DNA of 48,540 nt from Rugamonas violacea. GTDB lineage: Bacteria; Pseudomonadota; Gammaproteobacteria; Burkholderiales; Burkholderiaceae_D. The position numbers and the translations under genes were made by a program. The stretch lies in NCBI RefSeq assembly GCF_016461825.1, contig NZ_JAEMNU010000141.1, forward strand, positions 1 through 48,540. Direction: 5' to 3'. Positions 9,001-14,395 of the stretch are shown piece by piece. The notes beneath the pieces are model-generated. The model was not told where the DNA came from, made no database searches, and saw only the letters and a program-made list of their open reading frames with translations. Positions within the stretch are counted from its first letter, which is position 1; each line of letters begins with the position of its first letter.

Positions 9001-11154
9001 GCTGGTGGCGCCACTGTCGAGCCGCAGTTCGCCCAGCACCGTCAACTTGCCGGCCGCGCCGACGATGCTGCCGCTGCTCAAGGTCAAGCCGCCGGCCGTC
9101 TCGAGCAGGCCGCCGTGGTTGTCGAGCTCGCCGCCGACGCCCAGCCGGCCGCCGCCGGCGCCGCTTTGACGCAGGACGCCGCCGCTGTTGTCAAGCGCGC
9201 CGCCGGCCGCGATGGCGAACTGGCCGGCTTGCAGCAAGCCCCGGCTATTGTCCAGCCGGGCCAGCGTGGCGTCCAGCCTGCCGCCCACCAGCAGACGGCC
9301 GGCATGGTTGTCAAACCCGTCGACACGGGCGCTGAAATCGTGGGCCACGTTGAGTTGGCCGTCGCGATTGCTGAAGTCCGCCCCATGCAAGCTCAGCCGG
9401 TCGACATTGACGCGGCCGCCGGCGTTGTCCAGCCCGCCCGCGTCGAGCGCGACGGCGCCGCCGGCGACGATCTGGCCGGCGTCGTTGTTGATCCGGCCGG
9501 CCACGCGCAGGCTGCCGTCCGCCACCGGCGCCGGTGCCGGCGGCTGCCCGCCGCCGACGTCCGTGTTGCCGCCGTTGTTGCCTGCGCCCGTGCCGTTGCC
9601 GCTGTCGTCGCCCGTGCCCGTCCCCGTGCCATTGCCATTGCCATTGCCCGCGCCATTGCCGTTGCCCGTGTCCGCACCGCCGTCGACGCTCGCCGGCGCC
9701 AACGCACCGATCTGTCCGCCGTGCGAGTTCAGCACGCTGGCGGCCTGCACCGCCAGCGCCGCGCCTCCGCTTTGCAGCAACTTGCCGGCCTGATTGTTGA
9801 AGCCGCCGGCCATACTGCTCAGCGCAAAGCTGCGCGCCTGCATGGTGCCGCCGGCATTGTCGATATCGCCCTGCGCCGTCAGCTCGGCCATGCCCGCGCT
9901 GCTGAGCAAGCCGCTGTTGCGCACGCTGGCGCCGCGCACCTGCAGCGCCGACGCGCTCAGCGTGCCGCCATTGACCAGCCCGGCCGCCGCCTCCAGCGTC
10001 AGGCGCTTGCCGGCGTTGACGCTGCCGCTGTTGGCCAACGCCGCGCCGCTGGCCAGGGCGACGTCGGTGACGCCGTCGATCTTGCCGCTGTTGACAATAC
10101 CTTCGTCCGCCTGCAAGCGCAATTGCGCGCTGGCGGCCAAACTACCGCTGTTCTCCAGTCGGCCGGCGCTGGTCACCACCAGCTCGCCGGCGCCGGCGCC
10201 CAGACTGCCGGCATTGCGCACGCCGACGCCGGCCTCGGTGCCGACCAGCATGATCTTGTTGGCATACATGCCGCCCAACAGGCTGGCATCGATGCCGTAG
10301 CGCGGTGCGCCGCCATCGACGCCGGCGGCGGCCGGTAGCGCCGTGGCGACCCGCGCCGCGTCCACCTGGTTGGCGCCGGTGATGACCGTCAGTTGCTGCG
10401 CCCACAGACCGGCGTTCACGCTCAGCGAGCGGGCGATCAGCTCGGTGTAATCGGTGCGGCGCGCGTCCAGTCCGCCGCCCTGGATGCCGATCTCGCCGCG
10501 CTGCACGCGATAGCCGTCGATGGCGCCATCCTTCAGCACCGGCGCGCCGGTGGTCAAGGTGGCGCGGCTGACGTTGATGAAGCCGGCGCCGTCGACGACG
10601 ATGCCGGCCGGGTTGGCGATCACCGTCTCGGCGCGGCTGCCGGCCACCTCGATGTAACCGCGCAACTGGCTGGGCGCGCTGGAGTTGACTTCGTTGAGGA
10701 TCACGCGGGCGCTGCCATGGGCCATCCAGGGATTGCCGTCGACCCAGCCGCCAAGCTGGGTCTGCACCGGCACGCGCGAATTGTTCAGCACGGCACCGGC
10801 GCCGGACACGTCGAACTGGCGGTAGACATTGCGCGACACACCGGCCGCACTCGGCGTCTGCACGTTGACCTGCAGCACGCCATTGGCCGTGTTCAACACC
10901 GTCGCCTGCAGCCGTCCGGCGGCGGTCGGGTCGGCGACGATCTGCGCCGCCGCCGGGCCGCCCAAGCCGAACGCCCCCAACAAGGCCAGCGCCATGGCGC
11001 GCCGGCGCGTCGCCGGGCCGCCGGCCAGCCCGGCCGGCGCGGCGCCCGACGATGCCGCCCCTTCGCCCTTGCCGCAACTGCGCGCGTTCTCCTGCACGGC
11101 CATGCACATGCCGCGGGCTTGGTTGAAGATGATGCGATAGCGAAGTTTGTTCAT
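1..11154 (-). CDS. TpsA: FhaB-like filamentous hemagglutinin exoprotein (C-terminus beyond window)
   Basis: Giant surface or secreted adhesin of the two-partner secretion (type Vb) pathway, exported by the TpsB encoded just upstream. The ATG at 11154 opens a frame of 3718 codons with no stop before the window edge, so the C-terminus (and any toxin or adhesin tip) is not visible. The N-terminus starts MNKLRYRIIFNQARG, the extended signal peptide region typical of FhaB-type proteins. A hydrophobic core (AMALALLGAFGLGG) and an AAA-Q cleavage region follow near residues 53-71. The TPS secretion domain spans roughly residues 72-320 and contains the variant NPAGI of the NPNGI motif. A GN/GT-rich linker lies near residues 493-531, then a beta-helix array with a 193-residue period (about residues 595-2690), then a non-repetitive segment with a WYHHGDNHERF motif (about residues 2910-3170) and further beta-helix turns. 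The antisense frame is also long and open, which is a composition artefact. Confidence 0.93.
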   Translation of the reverse strand, partial: MNKLRYRIIFNQARGMCMAVQENARSCGKGEGAASSGAAPAGLAGGPATRRRAMALALLGAFGLGGPAAAQIVADPTAAGRLQATVLNTANGVLQVNVQTPSAAGVSRNVYRQFDVSGAGAVLNNSRVPVQTQLGGWVDGNPWMAHGSARVILNEVNSSAPSQLRGYIEVAGSRAETVIANPAGIVVDGAGFINVSRATLTTGAPVLKDGAIDGYRVQRGEIGIQGGGLDARRTDYTELIARSLSVNAGLWAQQLTVITGANQVDAARVATALPAAAGVDGGAPRYGIDASLLGGMYANKIMLVGTEAGVGVRNAGSLGAGAGELVVTSAGRLENSGSLAASAQLRLQADEGIVNSGKIDGVTDVALASGAALANSGSVNAGKRLTLEAAAGLVNGGTLSASALQVRGASVRNSGLLSSAGMAELTAQGDIDNAGGTMQARSFALSSMAGGFNNQAGKLLQSGGAALAVQAASVLNSHGGQIGALAPASVDGGADTGNGNGAGNGNGNGTGTGTGDDSGNGTGAGNNGGNTDVGGGQPPAPAPVADGSLRVAGRINNDAGQIVAGGAVALDAGGLDNAGGRVNVDRLSLHGADFSNRDGQLNVAHDFSARVDGFDNHAGRLLVGGRLDATLARLDNSRGLLQAGQFAIAAGGALDNSGGVLRQSGAGGGRLGVGGELDNHGGLLETAGGLTLSSGSIVGAAGKLTVLGELRLDSGATSARDGVWQVAGTATLHTGAFDNHGGVLTSGRDLTLDSAALDNRLGKIVVGDAGTVGASGALENGGGVIQAGQALQLNAGGALDNQGGVIEAIAAAATLQLRAASLDNDGGRIVNAGSGAASIDSRGRIRNSGLIGANGRLTVAAATLDNQSAGSVTAAGDLTLAVRAQLDNRGGIAGGHDLDFRQAGAQLNNSGQIIAGHDLDMAVAGINNDGGRMLTAEGGGGRLSLAANALSNRFGSIVADHDALLYAKAGQFDNRDGLLQARGDVGVEASGAVLNRGGLIEAAGGASQLVVRAGSLDNHAGRIINSGSGDSLLDAAVLANGGQISVNGALDVRAATVGNDGQLSALGPMHLSVGGRLDNGGLIASGGALWLDGAAAQVDNHGRVFAGGSISLTAHGLRNGGQIATTAGSGADLAIDSASFDNRGGSVIASGNAGLNVADKVDNAGGTLQAGRDLRLLAGGVLDNSAGLIEAVGGTGALTLGAASIHNAAGRIVNAGGGATAVSASAVVYNSGLIGGNGTLELGAALAINSADGAIVSARAMALTVGQLNNAGNINSGAALHIGAGGGVDNSGGRIVAMGRLGIDSAGRLDNDGGQIATLKGGGGDIVIAGGGLGNGDGVILSDRNAVLTVNGAIDNARGIVQAGQNLALGAGGALDNRHGVVEALAANATLAVRAADIDNRAGRIVDVGAGKASVTADGGIVNGGLIAGAGTLAVDARRLDNRVGATIAAAGALSLGIGERLDNLGAINGASRLDFSQRTAQVNNGGQIFAAGDMRLSALDFNNDGGRIATLQRSAGDIVLDSHSLSNRDGSMQAGRDVVFTVADGLNNTGGTIQAGRDVGMAAGGVLDNGKGLIEAAGAASRMRVQAGGMVNVDGRIVNVGTGGAAVGAAAELLNGGTIAGNGALVVAAGTLRNSAGAGIAAGAELLLDVGRRLDNQGDISSRGRLDFRQATLGVHNSGNIVAGGRASLLAGSFNNDGGHIATVRGSDADLTLTAASLSNRGGGMLADGAAVLTLAGAADNRGGSVQAQRALALAAGGAVDNGGGNLETAGAAGTLLLHAGSIDNSGGRIVNVGGGDAAVTADGALSNGGLIAGNGNLALAARSALNRAGATVASGRALELSVGERLDNAGAINSGATLDFRQTTAQVNNSGQIVSAGTSNIAAGRFNNDGGQLLTLKDSGSAIVLRSAAMSNRGGSVLASGDAGLAIADAFDNSRGTVQAGKDLTVAAGGALNNNGGVLEAASAASGLSVQAGAIDNTAGRIVNVGAGAATVGARTGLLNSGLIAGNGTLALSAATLHNQAGGNVVSGRDLALAVGQRLDNAGAVGSGGRLDFTLATAQVNNRGTISAAGPAALQAGAFNNDGGQIATARNGGAGITLSSASLSNRGGSVMAGGDAAFSVGGAVDNSAGLLQAGGALSLAASGALANDAGVIEALGGGATLVVQAGAIDNGSGRIANVGSGAMRVVSQSGVINQGSIAGNGSLELSGQTLLNGSNGKLAGIGNVELGFGQSLDNRGSVSSGGTLNFNQAGAGFRNNGSMVAAAASFAAASFDNDGGRIATATGSGGAIDVRAQSVSNVGGKLLASGDLGIDSAGTVDNQRGVAQAGGNLRINAAGTLSNDGGVLEALGAASALQVRAAAIVNGGGRIVNVGNADTFIGSDGGIASSGSIAANGKLELRAQTLQHGGGGSIAAAGDMELAITSQLDNAGSIDGGAGIHFDQAAATLNNRGQIVAAGLATIVADTVDNDGGQIATAKDSAGDLVLHSKKLSNRGGKIVADGKATLTLAGVLDNGHGNIQAGKDLTLAATGALDNDGGVIAALGSAAAMSVVAESIDNGSGRIVNLGSGDTRVGGKTWINNNGGIGANGKLTLSALTLSNGAAGSIESGRGMELAIGSALDNQGKINSAGTLRFKQAGASLNNSGKIVAGGNAEIAVKRINNNGGTLATGADSQADLSLSAEHLGNEGGHITTGRDLNLATKVMQGSGELFGGRDLALSMDGDYTQGGTQQFRSNRDLSLTVTGDIVNQAKFEAVGQLKLSGKNVSNNAGAVMQGQGVSIKADGKLNNAGEINGSGVVVLSSSGTIDNSNAIIGGQLGLTAQNLNNSGAAALLGATETLQLNVAGQLNNTAGAAIYSAGGMTVNGVGGAAVGLVNNVSSTIEAAGDLSLNAASLNNIRENISLVKVQTVDETKEMVLPSWYHHGDNHERFETGAANYWPHESYYVNPADIIEDAPFVLPDGNTIGRVVLRTHANDSAFFGVSTGLHSAYGHRERIHATEGTRVLYYSTRTNDQHNPDAGGDPTGAYVYLQYVTHWEGSDIQYSGEYGNCTTNCVRFITQPGYVDPTSVINRDTLRAVASQAGKLEVSRTAHHVVVEDQLAPGAGNAAKIVSGGDMHLTVGQALTNRYGDIMATGAMTVDGGAAISNEGVTLYSTHTFDGKWYTDEHQEVAYTMPTLNMVTGMAGGVIAGGKGVSISGRSFSNVDVATGTAGNIRDAIQMLGSSADIAARDTTATGNPAGYNPISGGQANASGVANNAGGGGQVSGGGAGNFGSLLARAVAAGAQNNAAAHGNAAASGTANDAAASVNPAASGTANTAQAALRARASGKGNDAVAGLRVADNGPQGKALGDVNSRAGASLGQSARAVQGDPLAQQGGDPKLVKVSGSPLSVRNPDANGSYIFETRPQFANHGQWTGSDYLLKALDMDPATTHKRLGDAFYEQRLVREQLVELTGRAPRNGASDDSRYKELLNSGISYAKEFGLRPGIVLSAEQVAHLTSDIVWLENQNVVLPDGSTETVLVPKVYLAHAGAGAVKPGGALVTGDGVGISTSEGAILNRGGLIDGANGRTLLSSAGDLLNQGGAIRGGALDLKAGGDIVNQTLSIKQEYSGVSPGAVNGGGYTSLSNQAGIVATGALTLDAKRDIVDTGGVIGAASATVTAGRDIAFNTVRTGSTYQSQVQGFTEQDNSVTHQLSQLATSGDLAMTAGRDLALSGAQVAAG
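3090..9370 (-). repeat. tandem 579-bp (193-residue) super-repeat array inside tpsA
   Basis: The anchor encoding S-N-R-G-G-like residues recurs on the plus strand at 3092, 3671, 4250, 4826, 5405, 5984, 6563, 7142, 7721, 8291 and 8870. Eight of ten intervals are exactly 579 bp; the others are 576 and 570. A shortened 489-bp unit follows to about 9359. Each unit holds about nine beta-helix turns with recurring blocks such as FNNDGGQIAT, LDNxGxINSG and GRIVNVG. Confidence 0.9.
9562..9678 (-). repeat. Gly/Asn/Thr low-complexity linker of TpsA
   Basis: About 39 codons encode alternating GN, GT and GAG dipeptides (for example NGNGNGTGTGTG) at residues ~493-531. It lies between the N-terminal part of the protein and the 193-residue array. 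Probably a flexible linker; the dinucleotide-of-codons pattern could expand or contract without breaking frame. Confidence 0.75.
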
Positions 11155-11226
11155 GGCATTCCCTTGCGCGTTGGCGCGCAGCGGGCCGGCGGCGCAAGGC
11201 CGCGGGCGAAGATTGATCGAAGTAGA

Positions 11227-12930
11227 TTAGTAGGCGTAATTCAGGCTGAAGCCGCTGGCCACGGCCGCCGTGCGGAAGTGTTCCGGCTTGCGCAGGGGTT
11301 TGCCGGCGAATAACTCGTATTGCAGGCCGTGCCACTGGCCGCGCCAGCCCATGGCGGCGCCGGCCAGGCTGGTGCCGGCCAGCAGCGCCGCGCTGGGTCC
11401 GGCCACCTGGCCGTAATCGACGCCCAGGTAGAGCTGCTGGCCGCCGCCGATGCTCCAGCTCAGCTCGTTGCGCAGCGACCAGCCGCGCTCGGCCGACAAG
11501 CTGGTTTCGCCGTCGAAGCCGCGCACCGTGTAGCGCCCGCCGATGGCGAAGCGGTCCTGTGGGATCAGGCGGCTGCGATTCCACTGCGCGCGCCAGTTGG
11601 CCTGGTATTGCAGCTTGGCGCCGGCCAGGGCGAACGGCAGCGTCAGGCTGGCGTCGGCGTTGACCAGGGCGGGCCGCGCCGTGCCCTCGCCGAACTCCTC
11701 TTCCGGCGCCGGCAAGGTGCCGAAGGCGTGGGTGCCCCGCTTGTACAGCAGATTGGCGTCGAGCGTGGCATCGCCGATGAATTCCTTGTGGGTCAGGCTC
11801 AGCTCGAAGCCGCCCATCCGGCGCCGCTGCACTTCCACCTCGGTGTCGTCGATGAAGTTGTTACTGCGGCGTTGATAGGCCCGCAGCGCGGCGCCACTCT
11901 TGCGCGCCGCGTCGCGGTACAGCACGCGCGCCAGCTTGAATTCGATATTACGGCTGCTGCCGCTGTAGATGTAGGTCTGGTTGGCGCCGGCGATGGCCTG
12001 GTGGTAGCGGTAGTCATTGGCCGTGCCGGAAAACAGCCAGTAACCGGCCGGCACGGAAAAGTGCAGCGCATAACTGCGCGTGCCGTGTTCGCCGCGCCGG
12101 CGCTGGCCGCCCAGATCGCGGTTGGCGCTGACATAGAACAGCTCCTGCCAGCCCAGCAGATTGTCCAGCGACAGCGTGGCGCCGCCCTGCATCTTGCCGG
12201 TGCTGTCACTGCCGCTATCGTCGGCCGACAGGCTGAGCCGGGCGGGAAAGCCCTGTCGCCATTTGATCAGCAGGTCGCTGTCGCCGGGCTGCTCGCCGGG
12301 CACGATGTCGATGTCGGCATCGGCCGTGGGGACGCGCTTGAAGTTCTCCAGCGCCTGCTCGACGTCGCTCAGCCTGAGCAGGTCGCCCGGCCGCGCCGGC
12401 AACGCCGTCGCGTAGGACGCCGGCGGCGGCCGCGAGCCGTCGGCCTGGGCGGCGAAGCGGATCGCGCGGATACGCCCGGGCACCAGCAACAAGGCCAGTT
12501 CACCACCGCGCAAATCCTGCGGCGCCGCCAGCACGCGGCCGGTGACATAGCCGGCGCCGATCAACGCATTCTGCACCTTGCCGATCACCGTGTTGATGCC
12601 GGCCGTGCCCAGGCACAGGCCGGCGGCGTCGCGCACGGCGGCCAGCGCCCAGTCGAAGCGGGCCGCGCCGTCGCCTTGCAGCACCATGCGTTGGATGGGG
12701 AAGCACGGCGACTCGTCCTGCGCATAGCCGGCGGCGGGCGCGACGGTGGGCCTGGCCAGCCGCACATCGGGTTTGCTCTCGTTGGCCTGCTCGCTCTGGG
12801 CTTTTTCCTTCTGTTGCTGGCGCAGCAATTGTTGGGTCGCGATGTCTGGTGTTATCTGGGCCAGCGCTTGAGCGCTGGCAATGCCGGACAAAAGAATCAC
12901 GCTGGACAGCAGCGTGCTTGGATATTGCAT
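11227..12930 (-). CDS. TpsB: ShlB/FhaC/HecB-family hemolysin secretion/activation outer-membrane transporter
   Basis: 567-residue Omp85-superfamily pore that should recognise the TPS domain of the downstream exoprotein in the periplasm and thread it across the outer membrane. Residues 1-24 form a signal peptide ending ALA-Q. A Q/E/K-rich linker follows, then a POTRA_2 domain (about 75-155) with the SPCFPI and GLCLG cysteine pair seen in ShlB relatives. The rest is the barrel, with the loop-6 signature VRGFDGE at 469-475 and an aromatic C-terminal strand ending FSLNYAY. Length fits the family (about 550-590). The stop is 72 bp before the tpsA ATG, so the two are almost certainly one operon in the order tpsB-tpsA. 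An AAGG ribosome-binding site lies six bases before the ATG. Confidence 0.95.
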   Translation of the reverse strand: MQYPSTLLSSVILLSGIASAQALAQITPDIATQQLLRQQQKEKAQSEQANESKPDVRLARPTVAPAAGYAQDESPCFPIQRMVLQGDGAARFDWALAAVRDAAGLCLGTAGINTVIGKVQNALIGAGYVTGRVLAAPQDLRGGELALLLVPGRIRAIRFAAQADGSRPPPASYATALPARPGDLLRLSDVEQALENFKRVPTADADIDIVPGEQPGDSDLLIKWRQGFPARLSLSADDSGSDSTGKMQGGATLSLDNLLGWQELFYVSANRDLGGQRRRGEHGTRSYALHFSVPAGYWLFSGTANDYRYHQAIAGANQTYIYSGSSRNIEFKLARVLYRDAARKSGAALRAYQRRSNNFIDDTEVEVQRRRMGGFELSLTHKEFIGDATLDANLLYKRGTHAFGTLPAPEEEFGEGTARPALVNADASLTLPFALAGAKLQYQANWRAQWNRSRLIPQDRFAIGGRYTVRGFDGETSLSAERGWSLRNELSWSIGGGQQLYLGVDYGQVAGPSAALLAGTSLAGAAMGWRGQWHGLQYELFAGKPLRKPEHFRTAAVASGFSLNYAY

Positions 12931-12932
12931 GC

Positions 12933-12992
12933 ATTGCCTTAATGAATTAATAATTGTACAGAAGTATGTACTTATTATTTCCTTAAGGCAAT
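12933..12992 (-). promoter_or_regulatory. AT-rich inverted repeat overlapping the tpsB ribosome-binding site
   Basis: Plus-strand arms ATTGCCTTAA (12933-12942) and TTAAGGCAAT (12983-12992) are perfect complements separated by 40 AT-rich bases. In the tpsB mRNA the proximal arm contains the AAGG ribosome-binding site, so pairing would bury it. A -10-like TACAAT on the minus strand (plus-strand 12953-12958) lies inside the loop, so the structure would form only if transcription starts upstream of it. Confidence 0.4.
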
Positions 12993-13016
12993 ATTTATTG
13001 ATTGTTTTAACTCGAA

Positions 13017-13036
13017 ACCTGTCATGTTTGACAGGT
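13017..13036. promoter_or_regulatory. perfect 8-bp palindrome upstream of tpsB
   Basis: ACCTGTCA-TGTT-TGACAGGT: perfect 8-bp arms with a 4-base loop, about 90-105 bp upstream of the tpsB ATG in the region shared with the divergent VOC gene. It could be a repressor or activator site. It has no adjacent T-tract in either direction, so it is not a convincing terminator. Confidence 0.35.
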
Positions 13037-13156
13037 CCTTTGCCTGAGTGGGGTCTTGCCCGCCGCGCGACGGCGACCGATCCCGCGACAAATTTTACTG
13101 GAAATTTCGACTATATTTCAGGGAAATGTTTCGCTGAAATTGCCCAACCATCACTA

Positions 13157-13182
13157 TTGCAGTACTTGCAATCCGCTATACT
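13157..13182 (+). promoter_or_regulatory. possible promoter of the VOC gene with overlapping small palindrome
   Basis: A good -10-like TATACT lies at 13177-13182, 32 bp before the ATG. The best-spaced -35 (CTATTG, 13154-13159) is poor. TTGCA-GTACT-TGCAA (13157-13171) is a small perfect inverted repeat that would overlap the spacer and could be an operator. Confidence 0.3.
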
Positions 13183-13213
13183 CTACGTCCCTGCCTCAAT
13201 CTACGGAACAGCC

Positions 13214-13594
13214 ATGCTTCATCACATCTCCATCGGCGTACGCGACCTGGCCCTGGCCAGCGAATTTTATGACGCCGCCCTCGGTGCGCTCGGTTTCCGC
13301 CGCGTGTTCGAGGACGACACCGCCACCGGCTACGGCCTGGAGGACGACAAGGACCTGCTCTGCCTGAAGCTGCGGCCCGACGCCACCCCGCCCGGCGCCG
13401 GCTTCCACTTGGCCTTCGCCGCGCCCACGCGCGCGGCGGTGGACGCCTTCCACGCCGAGGCACTGCGCGTCGGCGGCAAGGACAACGGCGCGCCCGGCCT
13501 GCGCGAGGACTACGGCGACCACTACTACGCCGCCTTCCTGATCGACCCGGACGGCCACCACATCGAAGCCGTCATCAACCGCCCGCTGGCCTAG
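13214..13594 (+). CDS. VOC-family (glyoxalase/bleomycin resistance-like) protein
   Basis: 126-residue single-module vicinal-oxygen-chelate protein. It begins MLHHISIGVRDL, with the family's first metal-ligand histidine before I-S-I. It has the FYDAALGALGF helix of the first beta-alpha-beta-beta-beta unit, a second unit starting FHLAFAA, and a terminal HHIEAVI with the metal-ligand glutamate. The frame extends upstream without a stop, but that AT-rich stretch has no ribosome-binding site and no recognisable fold, so the ATG at 13214 is the start. Such proteins are usually dimeric metalloenzymes (lyase, isomerase or thiol transferase); the substrate cannot be told from sequence. It is transcribed divergently from tpsB and convergently to livF, with no operon partner. 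Confidence 0.85.
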   Translation: MLHHISIGVRDLALASEFYDAALGALGFRRVFEDDTATGYGLEDDKDLLCLKLRPDATPPGAGFHLAFAAPTRAAVDAFHAEALRVGGKDNGAPGLREDYGDHYYAAFLIDPDGHHIEAVINRPLA

Positions 13595-13607
13595 GCCGGC
13601 GCGGCCC

Positions 13608-13669
13608 GAATGGCCTGAATGGCCTGAATGGCCTGAATGGCCTGAATGGCCTCAGTGGCCTCAGTGGCC
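13608..13669. repeat. 9-bp tandem repeat between the VOC gene and livF
   Basis: Five perfect GAATGGCCT units (13608-13652) are followed by two CAGTGGCC variants reaching 13669. The last copies overlap the livF stop codon (13661-13663) and its final two codons. It fills nearly the whole intergenic gap. Confidence 0.9.
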
Positions 13670-14383
13670 GCCGCCCAGATAGGCGGCGATCACCTTCGGA
13701 TCGGTCTTCAAGCTCTCGGCCGGACCGTGCACCGAGATGCTGCCGTTCTCCAGCACATAGCCGTAGTCCGCCACGTTCAGCGCGGCGGCGGCGAACTGCT
13801 CGACCAGCAGCATCGTCACGCCCTCCCCCTTGAGCCGCGTGATGATGCGGAACACCTCCTCCACCAGTATCGGCGCCAGGCCCATCGACGGCTCGTCGAG
13901 CAGGATCACCTCCGGGTTGAGCATGACGGCACGCGCCATCGCCAGCATCTGCTGCTCGCCGCCGGACAAGGTGCCGGCCAGCTGGCCTTGGCGCTCCTTC
14001 AGGCGCGGAAACAACTCCAGCGCCTTTTCCAGATCGTGTTTGATGTCGCCCTTCGGCCGCGCCCCGATATAGCGCGGGAAGGCGCCGAGCAGCAGATTGT
14101 CGCTCACCGTCATCGAGGCGAACACCCGCCGCCCCTCCGGCGAATGGGCCAGGCCGGCGCGCGCGATGCGGTGCGAGTCCAGCCCGGTGACGTCCTTGCC
14201 GCCCAAGGTGACGCGGCCCTCCTTCGGTTTCAGCATGCCCGAGATGGCGCGCATGGTGGTGGTCTTGCCGGCGCCGTTGGAGCCGATCAGCGTCACCAGC
14301 TTGCCCTTCGGGACCTCCAGCGAGATGCCGTGCAGGACTTCGACTTTGCCGTAGGCGGCGTGCAGATTGGAGATCGATAGCAT
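13661..14383 (-). CDS. livF: LivF: branched-chain amino-acid ABC transporter ATPase
   Basis: 240-residue ATP-binding subunit of a HAAT-family importer, cytoplasmic face of the inner membrane. Walker A GSNGAGKTT is at 34-42, signature LSGGEQQ at 139-145, Walker B VILLDEP at 159-165, and the H-loop lies in LLVEQ as usual for LivF. The C-terminus AAYLGGGH is typical of the family. It starts 12 bp after the stop of livMG and is the last gene of the liv cluster. It pairs with the LivG domain of the fusion protein to make the nucleotide-binding dimer. Substrate class (leucine/isoleucine/valine or a related amide or amino acid) is inferred from family only. Confidence 0.95.
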   Translation of the reverse strand: MLSISNLHAAYGKVEVLHGISLEVPKGKLVTLIGSNGAGKTTTMRAISGMLKPKEGRVTLGGKDVTGLDSHRIARAGLAHSPEGRRVFASMTVSDNLLLGAFPRYIGARPKGDIKHDLEKALELFPRLKERQGQLAGTLSGGEQQMLAMARAVMLNPEVILLDEPSMGLAPILVEEVFRIITRLKGEGVTMLLVEQFAAAALNVADYGYVLENGSISVHGPAESLKTDPKVIAAYLGGGH

Positions 14384-14395
14384 GGCGGTTCCTGG

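Noticed and set aside
8131..10338. 735-codon plus-strand frame
   Set aside because: Same antisense register as the previous case; a shadow of tpsA.
1..11154. Contact-dependent inhibition toxin CdiA with an immunity gene
   Set aside because: The order tpsB-tpsA could fit, but the C-terminal toxin region and any immunity gene lie outside the window, so it cannot be supported.
13608..13669. CRISPR-like array
   Set aside because: 9-bp contiguous units without spacers; likewise the 12-bp units at 41617-41670. No cas genes.
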